From positions 1-64,000 of the forward strand of contig URAV01000017.1 in the NCBI GenBank assembly GCA_900545915.1: a stretch of 64,000 nt of DNA. The letters are read 5' to 3'. The translations under genes and the position numbers were made by a program. This stretch comes from an uncultured Porphyromonadaceae bacterium (GTDB lineage: Bacteria; Bacteroidota; Bacteroidia; Bacteroidales; Coprobacteraceae). This document shows, one piece after another, positions 7,803 to 16,524 of this stretch (within the stretch, counting starts at the first letter, position 1; every line of letters begins with the position of its first letter). The notes under the pieces are model-generated. The model ran no database searches and had not been told where the DNA came from. It worked only from the letters and a program-made list of their open reading frames with translations.

Positions 7803-10800
7803 AAGTCGCTTTTTTTATGGTTCATAATCTGATAAACAATGGGAACGATAAATGCGTTCAATAAGGTGGAACTTAATAATCCGCCTAAAATTACCTTTGC
7901 CATCGGGCTTTGTATTTCATTTCCCGGTAGATCTCCACCTATTGCTAACGGGATGAGAGCAAGAGCAGAAGATAAGGCTGTCATTAAGATCGGATTGAGA
8001 CGGTCTAATGATCCGTGTATAATGGTATCTTTCAGATTATAACCTTCGCTTTGGAGATGGTTATAGTGCGATACCAGCAGCATTCCGTTGCGAGTAGCGA
8101 TACCGAATAGCGAGATGAATCCGATAATTGCAGGAATGCTTATTTCTCCGGATGTGAGTTTCAGCATGATTACTCCGCCAATTAGTGCTAAAGGGAGATT
8201 TAGTAAAATAATACCCGATTGTTTTGCATTTCTGAATTCGTGATAGAGTAATAGAAATATTACCAGTATCGAAATCATTGAGGTTAGTAATAACGTTCGG
8301 GATGCGGCTTGTTCGCTTTCGAACTGACCACCGTACTCTATATGATAGTCTTCGGGTAGTTTTATTGTTGAGTTTATTTTTTCTTGTATATCTTTTACGA
8401 CTCCGTGCAAATCCCGGTCGGCTACATTTGCTGAAATTACGATCTTTCGTTTGACATTTTCCCGATTTATCGTATTCGGACCGGATGATGAAGTGATGTC
8501 CGCTACATAAGACAACGGAATTTTTGTCCCATTTGCATCGATCATCAGGTTTGCTATTTTTTCGATTTTATCTCGTTCATCATCCCGGACTTTTACCGTA
8601 AGGTCGAATGAACGTCCGTTTTCATATACTTGAGATACAACTTCCCCGGCTAATGCAATATCGATAAATTCGGCAAATTCGGGTAATGTGATGCCGTATT
8701 TGGCAAGCATGTTGCGTTTTGGATTGATTTTGAGCTGCGGACGTTCGATTTGCTGTTCTACGTTCAGGTCAACGATTCCTTCGACATCCTTTATCGCAGC
8801 TTTTATTTGGTTTCCCAAAGAAAACATCTTGTTCAGATCATCACCGAATAGTTTGATTGCAATTTTTGCTTGTGTTCCGGATAACATGGCATCGATACGG
8901 TGAGATATCGGTTGCCCTATTTCTATATTTACTCCGGGTAAACTACCCAATTTCTCTCGGATGTCGGCAATCATTTCTTCATGAGAACGTTCTCCGTGTT
9001 CATAAGGAGCTTCTATTTCAGAGACATTTACCCCTAAGGCATGTTCGTCCAGCTCTGCACGTCCGGTTTTTCGGGCTACAGTTTTGATTTCGGGGACAGA
9101 AAGCAGCAATTGTTCTGCTCTTTGTCCGATTCGGTCCGATTCTTCCAAAGAAATTCCCGGTAACGTACTGATATTTATGGTAAACGAGCCTTCATTGAAC
9201 GGAGGCAGAAAGCTTCGTCCTAAAGTGAAAAATAGTGCCAGAGAAACGATGAATAATCCGATAGTCGATCCTAAAACCGCTTTTTTGTGGTGTAAAGTCC
9301 ACACTAATGCACGTTCATATACCCGTTTCAGATTTCGAGCGACCCACGGTTCTCGGGAGAGTTTTTTATCATTTTTCTTGTTGGTCAGCAGGTAGCTGCA
9401 GAGTACCGGAGTCAAGGTGAGGGCTACTACCGTAGAGGCGAACAGGGCAATGATAAATGAAATGCCGAGAGGCATTAACATACGACCCTCCATTCCGCTT
9501 AAAAAGAACAAAGGAACAAAGCTGACGATAATGATAAGAGTCGAGTTGAGTATCGGCATGCGTACTTCTTTAGATGCTTCGAAAATCACATCTATCGGAC
9601 GATTGCGTTCGCTTTCCGGTAGCAGGCGGTTTTCTCGTAATCGTTTATATACATTTTCTACATCGACTATCGCATCATCGACCAGAGAGCCGATTGCGAT
9701 TGCCATACCACCCAGACTCATCGTATTGATGGTGAGCCCCATAAAATGAAGGGTCAATATCGATACTAATAGAGAAAGGGGTAAAGCGACTAACGATATA
9801 ACGGTAGTTCTTAAATTCATCAAGAAGAAGAACAAGACGATTATAACGAAAATAGAGCCTTCGAAAAGCGATTTCTGTATATTATCGATCGAATTGTCGA
9901 TGAAACGGGATTGCCGGAATACATCGGTAGAGATGTGAATGTCTGAAGGCAGATTTTTTTGCAATTCCGCAACGGACTGATCCAGTTTTTCAGTTAGCTC
10001 GAGCGTACTGGTATTCGGTTGTTTGGTAACCGTGACCAATACGGCAGGTTTACCTTTCTCCGAAGCTGTACCGAGTTTGGGCGCTTTGTTTCCGATTCGG
10101 ATGTCTGCAATGTCTTCAAGTAGAACCGGAATTCCATTTACCGTCTTTACTACTGCTTTAGACAGCTCATCTATCTGATTTGTCGAAACTACGCCTCTGA
10201 CGATATATTCGTTACTGAATTCGTATAATATACCACCGTTTGCATTTTGATTCATGTTCCGGGTCGTGTTCATGATCTCGTTCAGTCCTATGCCGTAATG
10301 CTTCATGCGGGCCGGGTCGAGCAATATCTGGTATTCTTTGATTTCACCTCCGATAACCGTTACTTGGGCGACACCACCAGTGGAGAGAAGTCTCGGTCTG
10401 ATTACCCAGTCGGCCAGAGTCCGCAGATCTTGTAAAGATGTAGAGTCGGATGTGATGCCGAGTATCATGACTTCTCCCAATATAGAGGATTGAGGTCCGA
10501 GAGTGGGAGTTCCTACGTTCGCCGGTAAACTTTCACTCATTACTGCCAATTTTTCGGAAGTAATCTGGCGAGCTCGATATATGTCCGTACCCCAGTTGAA
10601 TTCTACCCATACGACAGAGAACCCTGTCGTGGAGGAGGAGCGCACGCGGCGTACGTCTGTAGCCCCGTTAACAGCCGTTTCTACCGGAAATGTAACGAGG
10701 CGTTCTACTTCTTCAGGAGCCATGCCCGGAGCTTCGGTCATAATTACGACCGTAGGGGCATTCAGGTCGGGAAATACATCCACTTCCATTTTCATGGCAG

Positions 10801-10888
10801 TGTAACTACCGATAAAAAATAAAAGTATAGCTGCAAAAAGTATTAATAACCTGTTATGCAGCGAGTAACTGATAATTTTATTTAGCAT
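7799..10888 (-). CDS. Heavy-metal efflux RND pump (CzcA/CusA family)
   Basis: A 1029-residue inner-membrane proton/metal antiporter of the HME-RND family. It has 12 expected membrane segments, the N-terminal motif DVFPDLNAPTVVIMTEAPG after the first segment, and two large periplasmic loops. The TM4 signature GGMAIAIGSLVDDAIVDVEN (around residues 390-410) resembles the AIAIG...VD branch that contains CusA- and NrsA-like pumps rather than the DFG branch of Zn/Co/Cd CzcA. Copper, silver or nickel are therefore more likely substrates, but this is inference. It lies 15 bases after the adaptor gene and overlaps the channel gene by four bases. Confidence 0.93.
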   Translation of the reverse strand: MLNKIISYSLHNRLLILFAAILLFFIGSYTAMKMEVDVFPDLNAPTVVIMTEAPGMAPEEVERLVTFPVETAVNGATDVRRVRSSSTTGFSVVWVEFNWGTDIYRARQITSEKLAVMSESLPANVGTPTLGPQSSILGEVMILGITSDSTSLQDLRTLADWVIRPRLLSTGGVAQVTVIGGEIKEYQILLDPARMKHYGIGLNEIMNTTRNMNQNANGGILYEFSNEYIVRGVVSTNQIDELSKAVVKTVNGIPVLLEDIADIRIGNKAPKLGTASEKGKPAVLVTVTKQPNTSTLELTEKLDQSVAELQKNLPSDIHISTDVFRQSRFIDNSIDNIQKSLFEGSIFVIIVLFFFLMNLRTTVISLVALPLSLLVSILTLHFMGLTINTMSLGGMAIAIGSLVDDAIVDVENVYKRLRENRLLPESERNRPIDVIFEASKEVRMPILNSTLIIIVSFVPLFFLSGMEGRMLMPLGISFIIALFASTVVALTLTPVLCSYLLTNKKNDKKLSREPWVARNLKRVYERALVWTLHHKKAVLGSTIGLFIVSLALFFTLGRSFLPPFNEGSFTINISTLPGISLEESDRIGQRAEQLLLSVPEIKTVARKTGRAELDEHALGVNVSEIEAPYEHGERSHEEMIADIREKLGSLPGVNIEIGQPISHRIDAMLSGTQAKIAIKLFGDDLNKMFSLGNQIKAAIKDVEGIVDLNVEQQIERPQLKINPKRNMLAKYGITLPEFAEFIDIALAGEVVSQVYENGRSFDLTVKVRDDERDKIEKIANLMIDANGTKIPLSYVADITSSSGPNTINRENVKRKIVISANVADRDLHGVVKDIQEKINSTIKLPEDYHIEYGGQFESEQAASRTLLLTSMISILVIFLLLYHEFRNAKQSGIILLNLPLALIGGVIMLKLTSGEISIPAIIGFISLFGIATRNGMLLVSHYNHLQSEGYNLKDTIIHGSLDRLNPILMTALSSALALIPLAIGGDLPGNEIQSPMAKVILGGLLSSTLLNAFIVPIVYQIMNHKKSDL

Positions 10889-10903
10889 AATCTGTTCCTC
10901 CTG

Positions 10904-12058
10904 TTAATGGCTGTGAGAATGACCTTCGGGAATAATGCCGCTGTTTGCCGCAAGTTTTACTTGATAAGCACCTTTGGTTACGACGCGGTCTCCGGGTTTT
11001 ATTCCTGAGAGGATTTGCACTTCTTCTCCATTGTTGACTCCGAGAGTAACTTCTTGTTTTTTGTAACCTTCTTTGTCGAGCTGGAGGTATACGAAATAAC
11101 TTCCTTGTTCTTCGGTGAGGGCTGTTACGGGAACAGCTATTACGTTATTTATATTTCCGGATAAAAGGAACACATCGACATAAGATCCGGGGATAATATC
11201 GCCTTTGTTGTCGAATTCGAATATGACCGGAAGATAGAAAGAGCCGTTGTCGGAAGAACGTCCGTATGATTTTAATTTCCCATTGAGGTTTTCTAATGTA
11301 TAGACTTTGTTATTATACGGAGTTTTAAAGTGGGCGGAGGTCAATGTCGGAAGATATTGATAGTATCGTTCTGAAACTTCGGCCTTTAACATTAACCGGC
11401 GGTTTTGTGAAATGTTTAACAGAGGTTGTCCGATTTCAACATAATCACCGTCATTAACCAGCCTACTTTTGATGAATCCCTTCATCGGAGATGCAATTGC
11501 AATGCCGTTGTTCTCCTGATGTCCGGCTGTGGCTTTCCAAGCTACACGAGCAGTTTCATAACTGCTTAATGCTTGATTGTATTCTTTTTCGGAAATGATT
11601 TTGTCTCGATAAAGGATTGCTGCGCGTTCATATTCTTTTTGAGCGGTGCGATAAGTTATTTCAGCTTTTTCCGTCGGATCTCCATCCTGTATGTTTTTAG
11701 CTGAAATAGAAAGCAGTATTGTTCCTTTATCTATGGCAGATCCTTCGGTAAGGGATGCTTTTCCGAAGGAAACTATCCCTGAAGTGGTCGCTGCGACTGT
11801 TATGTCATCCCCTTGTGCAGCAAGAATTTGTCCAGATGTTTTAATGACATCCCGAAATGTTTTAGGTTGTATTTCCGATATGATTATACCTGCTGCTTGA
11901 GCTTTTTCTTCAGTAAAAATTATTTCGTCTTCGTGTTCTCGATCTGTAACGTCGGTTTCTTTTTGCTGATGTTCGTGATCTGTGTCTTTGTGGGTATTGT
12001 TATTGCACCCGGCAAAAAAATAAGCCGAGATAATAATACATATTATAATCTGTTTCAT
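10904..12058 (-). CDS. RND efflux periplasmic adaptor (CzcB/CusB type), lipoprotein
   Basis: A 384-residue membrane-fusion protein. The signal sequence ends in FFAGC, a lipobox. Next comes a His/Asp/Glu-rich linker (THKDTDHEHQQKETD) suited to metal capture, then barrel-sandwich, hairpin and beta-barrel domains. Typical adaptor motifs include GFIKSRLVNDGDYVEIGQPL and GDRVVTKGAYQVK. The C-terminus, PEGHSHSH, adds further histidines. It links the RND pump to the outer-membrane channel and may hand over the metal. It follows the His-rich small protein after a 104-base gap. Confidence 0.92.
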   Translation of the reverse strand: MKQIIICIIISAYFFAGCNNNTHKDTDHEHQQKETDVTDREHEDEIIFTEEKAQAAGIIISEIQPKTFRDVIKTSGQILAAQGDDITVAATTSGIVSFGKASLTEGSAIDKGTILLSISAKNIQDGDPTEKAEITYRTAQKEYERAAILYRDKIISEKEYNQALSSYETARVAWKATAGHQENNGIAIASPMKGFIKSRLVNDGDYVEIGQPLLNISQNRRLMLKAEVSERYYQYLPTLTSAHFKTPYNNKVYTLENLNGKLKSYGRSSDNGSFYLPVIFEFDNKGDIIPGSYVDVFLLSGNINNVIAVPVTALTEEQGSYFVYLQLDKEGYKKQEVTLGVNNGEEVQILSGIKPGDRVVTKGAYQVKLAANSGIIPEGHSHSH

Positions 12059-12162
12059 TGAAAATTCGTTTTTAATCTGATAATATTTCGTGACGAATTG
12101 TTTGTCGTCAACGTGCGGTAATAAGAATTCGGCAAATATTGAAAATTGCCACTTTGTCTATA

Positions 12163-12549
12163 TCAGATTAAATGAGGCGGAGCTCGTAATCCCGAAGAAA
12201 GTCCTTTGTATTCGGAAATGCAAGAGTCTTTATAAGGGATAAGAAGTGTCGTATGTCCGGTTTCGTTCGGTCTGAGATCGAACGTGATGAGTGCTGCAGG
12301 AAGTGCAATAAAAATATTTGACAGGAGGTCGGGATTTCCGACAGAAGTCCGGTAGGCAGTAAAACGTGCAAGACAGTCTGTTTCACAATCGGGTCGGTGT
12401 GTAATATCCCTGTTTTGCCCGTCTTCGGGAATTTCGGATAATTGCAAACATATTCTACCGTCGATATGGTGGTGATGAGGCACAATTGTAACGAGCAACA
12501 TGCAGCATGCCGCTAACCAAAGAAAAGGTAGAAGTACTTTTTTTTTCAT
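12163..12549 (-). CDS. Small exported or membrane-anchored His/Cys-rich protein heading the efflux operon
   Basis: A 128-residue protein starting at MKKKVLLPFLWLAACC. An upstream ATG at 12597 is less likely because it gives a hydrophilic extension that breaks the signal sequence, and it overlaps the promoter-like TACCTTTG. A hydrophobic segment (residues 5-23) is followed at once by PHHHHIDGRICL, and later by CETDCLARF, which gives potential metal ligands outside the membrane. It resembles the DUF6769 proteins of Bacteroidetes. Its position directly upstream of the efflux genes suggests a periplasmic metal-binding role; no enzyme domain is visible. Confidence 0.8.
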   Translation of the reverse strand: MKKKVLLPFLWLAACCMLLVTIVPHHHHIDGRICLQLSEIPEDGQNRDITHRPDCETDCLARFTAYRTSVGNPDLLSNIFIALPAALITFDLRPNETGHTTLLIPYKDSCISEYKGLSSGLRAPPHLI

Positions 12550-12582
12550 TAAAATAGTTCCTGTGCAATTGCTCTTCGTGTA

Positions 12583-12590
12583 CAAAGGTA
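12583..12590 (-). promoter_or_regulatory. -7 box of the efflux operon
   Basis: TACCTTTG on the minus strand fits TAnnTTTG exactly and lies 34 bases upstream of the chosen start of the His-rich protein. No clear TTTG is seen at the usual -33 distance. Confidence 0.5.
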
Positions 12591-12877
12591 GTAACAAAAG
12601 CTCGGATTAGGAAAACGGATATTCGTGTTTTTTTATTTTTAACAGGATTGTTTAATTCACTAAGGTCAAAAAAGTTCGCTCGTATTCGTATCTATATTTC
12701 TTGTGATTAAAGTAGCTTATAATTAAATGTTTATTTTGTTACGAAATGCAGAAATTCGTTATCTGAAAATTTTTTATGGTAAGAAAAACACTAATTTAAA
12801 GTTTATATTTGAAAATAATCCTATATAAGCTTGCTGACAAAAAAACCGCATAATTTTTTTCTTTGAAAATAATGTAC

Positions 12878-13162
12878 TACATTTGACCCACAAAAGTTGC
12901 TTTAATAGCGGTATTCTTTGGAAAATTTGGAAAAATGCCATGTAAAACAATATCCTGCCTGAGGTTCCGTTGTTTTATAAATAGGTGTTGTTTCGAGGCT
13001 GCCGATATTGCAAATATGAAAAAACGGTTTTTTATTGCGGAATTTGAAGAACACGGAAAATTAAAAGCTCTTTAAATAGCGTTATAGGAACTCAAAATAA
13101 TAAAGAAAATAAATTATCAAACTATTTTAATTTAACAGTCAACCACTTAGAATTTTTTTATT
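12878..13162 (+). promoter_or_regulatory. Promoter and long leader of the TonB/ExbBD operon
   Basis: A perfect -7 box, TACATTTG (12878-12885), stands about 278 bases before the exbB start, so the 5' leader would be about 270 bases. The leader contains an unannotated 46-codon ORF (12935-13075, ATG to TAA) and an A/T-rich translation-initiation region without a Shine-Dalgarno sequence. The remaining gap back to 12591 shows no gene. Confidence 0.55.
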
Positions 13163-13993
13163 ATGGAAACTAAAAAAACTGAAACTAAAGCTAAAGCTAA
13201 AAAGAAAACATTTCGTGGCATTGAGTCTGCATTTCTTGTGATTGTAGCATGCTTTATTATTGCTTTGTGTATTTTCCATTTCATTTTGGGAAATCCTGCA
13301 AACTTTATGGATAATGATCCTACGGGACACCCTCTGCCTGGAAATATGTTGGGTACTATCTATAAAGGAGGTGTAATCGTACCTGTTCTTCAAACTTTGT
13401 TACTTACCGTATTGGTATTAAGTGTTGAACGTGCATTTGCTCTTATGAAAGCTAAAGGTAAAGGAAGCACGACTAAATTTGTTGAAAACATTAAAGCTGC
13501 TTTGGCAGACGGTGATATTCAAAAAGCTCAAGCTATTTGCGATAAACAACAAGGTTCTGTAGCAAGTGTTGTTACTTCAGTATTGAAAAAATATGCTGAA
13601 ATGGAAGCTAATGATACTTTGACTAAAGAACAAAAACTTACTTATATCCAAAAAGAAGTTGAAGAAGCTACCGCTCTTGAATTGCCGACATTGGAACAAA
13701 ATCTTTCGGTTGTGGCTACAATGACAACACTGGGTACGTTGACCGGACTTCTCGGAACTGTGTTAGGTATGATCAAGGCGTTCGCCGCTTTGGCAAATGC
13801 TGGTGCTCCCGACTCAATCGCTCTGTCAACCGGTATTTCCGAAGCACTTGTAAATACTGCTTTCGGTATCGGTACTGGTGCGTTAGCCGTTATTTCATAT
13901 AATTTCTTTACCAGCAAAATCGATAAGATTACCTATGCTATTGATGAAGTAGGTTTTTCTATCGTACAAACTTATGCAGCAACTCACAAATAA
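13163..13993 (+). CDS. exbB: MotA/TolQ/ExbB proton channel protein (ExbB)
   Basis: A 276-residue inner-membrane protein of the ExbB family. The N-terminus is lysine-rich. Membrane segments lie at about residues 20-42 and 70-90. A cytoplasmic loop follows, and then the conserved pair of segments containing LSVVATMTTLGTLTGLLGTV and ALVNTAFGIGTGALAVISYN (residues 178-255). With ExbD it uses the proton-motive force to energise TonB and thereby SusCD-type and other outer-membrane transporters. It is the first gene of a conserved six- or seven-gene Bacteroidetes operon, behind a long leader. Confidence 0.95.
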   Translation: METKKTETKAKAKKKTFRGIESAFLVIVACFIIALCIFHFILGNPANFMDNDPTGHPLPGNMLGTIYKGGVIVPVLQTLLLTVLVLSVERAFALMKAKGKGSTTKFVENIKAALADGDIQKAQAICDKQQGSVASVVTSVLKKYAEMEANDTLTKEQKLTYIQKEVEEATALELPTLEQNLSVVATMTTLGTLTGLLGTVLGMIKAFAALANAGAPDSIALSTGISEALVNTAFGIGTGALAVISYNFFTSKIDKITYAIDEVGFSIVQTYAATHK

Positions 13994-14012
13994 TTAAAGA
14001 CCTGTTGAGATT

Positions 14013-14630
14013 ATGCCAAAAATAAAAGTAAAAAGGAAAAGCACGTTCATCGACATGACGGCGATGAGTGACGTGACTGTACTTTTGCTTACGTTTTTCA
14101 TGTTGACTTCTACTTTCGTACAGAAAGAACCCGTACAAGTAGCGACTCCGGCATCTGTTTCGGAAATTAAGATACCCGAAACAAATATATTGCAGATTCT
14201 GGTAGATCCGAAAGGTAAAATCTTTATGAGTCTGGATAATCAGGATAATCGGGTTGATGTATTGCAAAATGTAGGCAGAGAATATGGTATTGAGTTTACT
14301 CCTGAAGAGATCAATAAATTTAAACTGATGAATTCTTTCGGAGTTCCTCTTGCCCAGATGAAGTCTTTTTTAGCACTTCCGACGGACAGGCAGGACGCTA
14401 TCTTGAAAGATTACGGGATTCCCATCGACACGACGGCCAATCCTTCTAACGAGTTTAAAGCTTGGGTTAAAACAGCCAGGAATGTAAACGGAGATTTGAG
14501 AATTGCAATTAAGGCGGACAGAACGACTCCTTATTCCAGAATAAAAGAAATTATGTCTTCTTTACAGGATATTAGGGAGAATCGTTATAATCTGATTACT
14601 ACGCTTAAGAGTATTCCCGCAGATAATTAA
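14013..14630 (+). CDS. exbD: ExbD-like biopolymer transport protein 1
   Basis: A 205-residue protein with one N-terminal membrane segment, DVTVLLLTFFMLTSTFV. The essential membrane aspartate of ExbD/TolR corresponds to Asp of MSDVTVL. The periplasmic part (residues 45-205) is longer than in E. coli ExbD (141 residues), as is usual in Bacteroidetes. It lies 19 bases after exbB and 24 before a second exbD. The two copies probably form a mixed ExbD pair in the motor. Confidence 0.92.
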   Translation: MPKIKVKRKSTFIDMTAMSDVTVLLLTFFMLTSTFVQKEPVQVATPASVSEIKIPETNILQILVDPKGKIFMSLDNQDNRVDVLQNVGREYGIEFTPEEINKFKLMNSFGVPLAQMKSFLALPTDRQDAILKDYGIPIDTTANPSNEFKAWVKTARNVNGDLRIAIKADRTTPYSRIKEIMSSLQDIRENRYNLITTLKSIPADN

Positions 14631-14654
14631 TAACAGTCATAAAGGAAAAATATT

Positions 14655-15323
14655 ATGGCAGAAGTACAACAAAAAGATAACGGGGGAGGCAAAGGTAAGC
14701 AGAAGAAGATGACGATCCGCGTGGACTTCACTCCTATGGTGGATATGAACATGCTTTTGATCACATTTTTCATGCTTTGTACATCATTGAGTAAGCCGCA
14801 GACGATGGAAATCAGTATGCCTTCCAATGATAAGTCTATTACGGAAGAAGATCAGACGAAAGTTAAAGCATCTCGTGCTATTACGTTGATTTTGGGAGGA
14901 GATGACCGAGTATTTTATTATACCGGTGAGCCTAATTATGAGGATTACACCTCGTTGAAAGAAACTACGTATGAAGCCGATGGTTTGAGAGCTATGTTGA
15001 TGGGACGTAATGCAGATATCGTTGCCAAAATAAAAGCTCTGAAAGCTGAAAAGTTGGAAAAGAAATTTTCAGATGAAGAGTATAATGAACGGGCGATGAA
15101 GATCAAGGATGTAAATACTGCTCCCGTAGTAATGATAAAGGCAACCGATGATGCGACTTATGAGAATCTTGTAGATGCTCTTGATGAGATGCAGATTTGC
15201 AGCATCAGTAAGTATGCGATTGTTGATATAACCGAAGGTGATGAGTTTTTGTTGGATAACCTTGAACAGAAAGGAAAACTGACGGAAAATATCGATCGGG
15301 ATCAAATTAAGAAAACTAATTAG
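14655..15323 (+). CDS. exbD: ExbD-like biopolymer transport protein 2
   Basis: A 222-residue second ExbD paralogue. The N-terminus is glycine/lysine-rich and cytoplasmic (QQKDNGGGKGKQKKMTIRVD), followed by DFTPMVDMNMLLITFFMLCT with the membrane aspartate. The long periplasmic domain includes the ExbD-type end VDALDEMQICSISKYAIVDI. It differs clearly from the first copy, so it is an old duplication rather than a recent one. Confidence 0.92.
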   Translation: MAEVQQKDNGGGKGKQKKMTIRVDFTPMVDMNMLLITFFMLCTSLSKPQTMEISMPSNDKSITEEDQTKVKASRAITLILGGDDRVFYYTGEPNYEDYTSLKETTYEADGLRAMLMGRNADIVAKIKALKAEKLEKKFSDEEYNERAMKIKDVNTAPVVMIKATDDATYENLVDALDEMQICSISKYAIVDITEGDEFLLDNLEQKGKLTENIDRDQIKKTN

Positions 15324-15346
15324 TACTCATTTAAAAAAGAAGAAAA

Positions 15347-16177
15347 ATGGCAAAAATAGATTTAACTTCGAAAGAATGGTGCGATTTGGTTTTTGAAGGA
15401 CGTAATAAGAGCTATGGAGCATACGACTTGCGTATGACTTCTTCGAAACGACATAATGTTGCAATGCTTATTATATTGATTGTAGCAGTTGTGGGTTTTT
15501 CGCTCCCTTCTTTGATTCGTATTATGACTCCTGAAAAAGTAGAAGATTTTACGGTTACAGAAGTAACACAGTTGTCAGATCTTCCTAAGGCAGAAGTCAA
15601 GAAAAACGAAGAATTGAAGCCGATGGCTCCGACGACTCCTCCTCCTCCTTTGAAGAGCTCTATCAAATTTACGGCTCCGGTCATAAAAGATGATAGTGAG
15701 GTTTCCGATGAAGAAGATATCAAATCGCAGGATGAATTGGCTGCTAATAATAAGATCGCTATTTCTATCGCCGATGTAAAAGGTAATGATGAGATCAACG
15801 GACAGGATATTGCGGATTTCAAGGAATTCGTTCAGCCTGAAGCTCCGGTAGAGGAAGAAAAGCCGTATCAGGCTGTAGAACAGATGCCTCAGTTCCCTGG
15901 TGGTGAAGCAGCATTGCTGAAGTTTATCAATGAAAAGATCAAATATCCTATTCCTGCACAGGAAGCGGGTATTCAGGGACGTGTAGTAGTACGTTTCGTA
16001 GTTTCAAAAACCGGTGAAATCAAGGATGTGACGGTTTTGAGAAGCGTCGAATCCTCTTTGGATAAAGAAGCAGTGCGAGTTATCCAAATGATGCCTAAAT
16101 GGATTCCGGGGAAACAGAACGGTAATAATGTTGCTGTTTATTTTACAGTTCCTGTAGTATTTAAACTTATGCAGTAA
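15347..16177 (+). CDS. tonB: Energy transducer TonB
   Basis: A 276-residue TonB. The cytoplasmic N-terminus carries FEGRNKSYGAYDLR. One membrane segment lies at about residues 38-58. A proline/acid-rich periplasmic spacer (APTTPPPPLK) follows. The TonB C-terminal domain (residues 183-276) contains QFPGGEAALLKFINEKIKYP and the conserved MPKWIPGKQNG. It couples the ExbBD motor to outer-membrane TonB-dependent transporters. It lies 23 bases after the second exbD. Confidence 0.95.
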   Translation: MAKIDLTSKEWCDLVFEGRNKSYGAYDLRMTSSKRHNVAMLIILIVAVVGFSLPSLIRIMTPEKVEDFTVTEVTQLSDLPKAEVKKNEELKPMAPTTPPPPLKSSIKFTAPVIKDDSEVSDEEDIKSQDELAANNKIAISIADVKGNDEINGQDIADFKEFVQPEAPVEEEKPYQAVEQMPQFPGGEAALLKFINEKIKYPIPAQEAGIQGRVVVRFVVSKTGEIKDVTVLRSVESSLDKEAVRVIQMMPKWIPGKQNGNNVAVYFTVPVVFKLMQ

Positions 16178-16206
16178 GATTGTTGTTATTATATTAACAA
16201 TATCAC

Positions 16207-16259
16207 CTAAAATACTCCGCACCTCTATGTCTCCAGATGTAGGGCTGCGGGTATTTTAG
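16207..16259 (+). other. Imperfect hairpin inside the operon, after tonB
   Basis: CTAAAATAC-t-CCGCA pairs with TGCGG-GTATTTTAG around an imperfect upper stem. There is no U-tract, so it is more likely a partial terminator or an RNA-processing/stability element that sets tonB level relative to the next genes. Confidence 0.45.
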
Positions 16260-16276
16260 ATTAAATACCTATAGTT

Positions 16277-16513
16277 ATGGAAACAGAAAATGATCTTCAA
16301 AAGCCACAGAAACCCACAAAAAAAATTAATATGGGTTATATTTTCGGGATATTTATGATCTTGATTTACTTCGGAATGGCTTATCTTTTAATCTTCACAC
16401 CTCTTTTTGAAAACACTTTTTCAGAAATATTTCGGTATAGTATAGGAATTGTTTTCGCAATATATGGTATCTTTAGGGCCTATAGACAAATTAGAAACCA
16501 GAGGTATAGTTAG
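16277..16513 (+). CDS. Small two-span membrane protein of the TonB operon, function unknown
   Basis: A 78-residue protein. The charged N-terminus METENDLQKPQKPTKKIN is followed by two membrane segments, YIFGIFMILIYFGMAYLLIF and IFRYSIGIVFAIYGIFRAY. It has no named family that I recognise. It ends 11 bases before the PstS-like gene, within the same transcript. Confidence 0.8.
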   Translation: METENDLQKPQKPTKKINMGYIFGIFMILIYFGMAYLLIFTPLFENTFSEIFRYSIGIVFAIYGIFRAYRQIRNQRYS

Positions 16514-16524
16514 GAGATTTTATA

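Noticed and set aside
10503..10805. Opposite-strand ORFs within the RND pump gene (also at 9084-9395 and 9417-9749)
   Set aside because: They are antisense shadows of a strongly conserved pump gene. They have no family match and no promoter.
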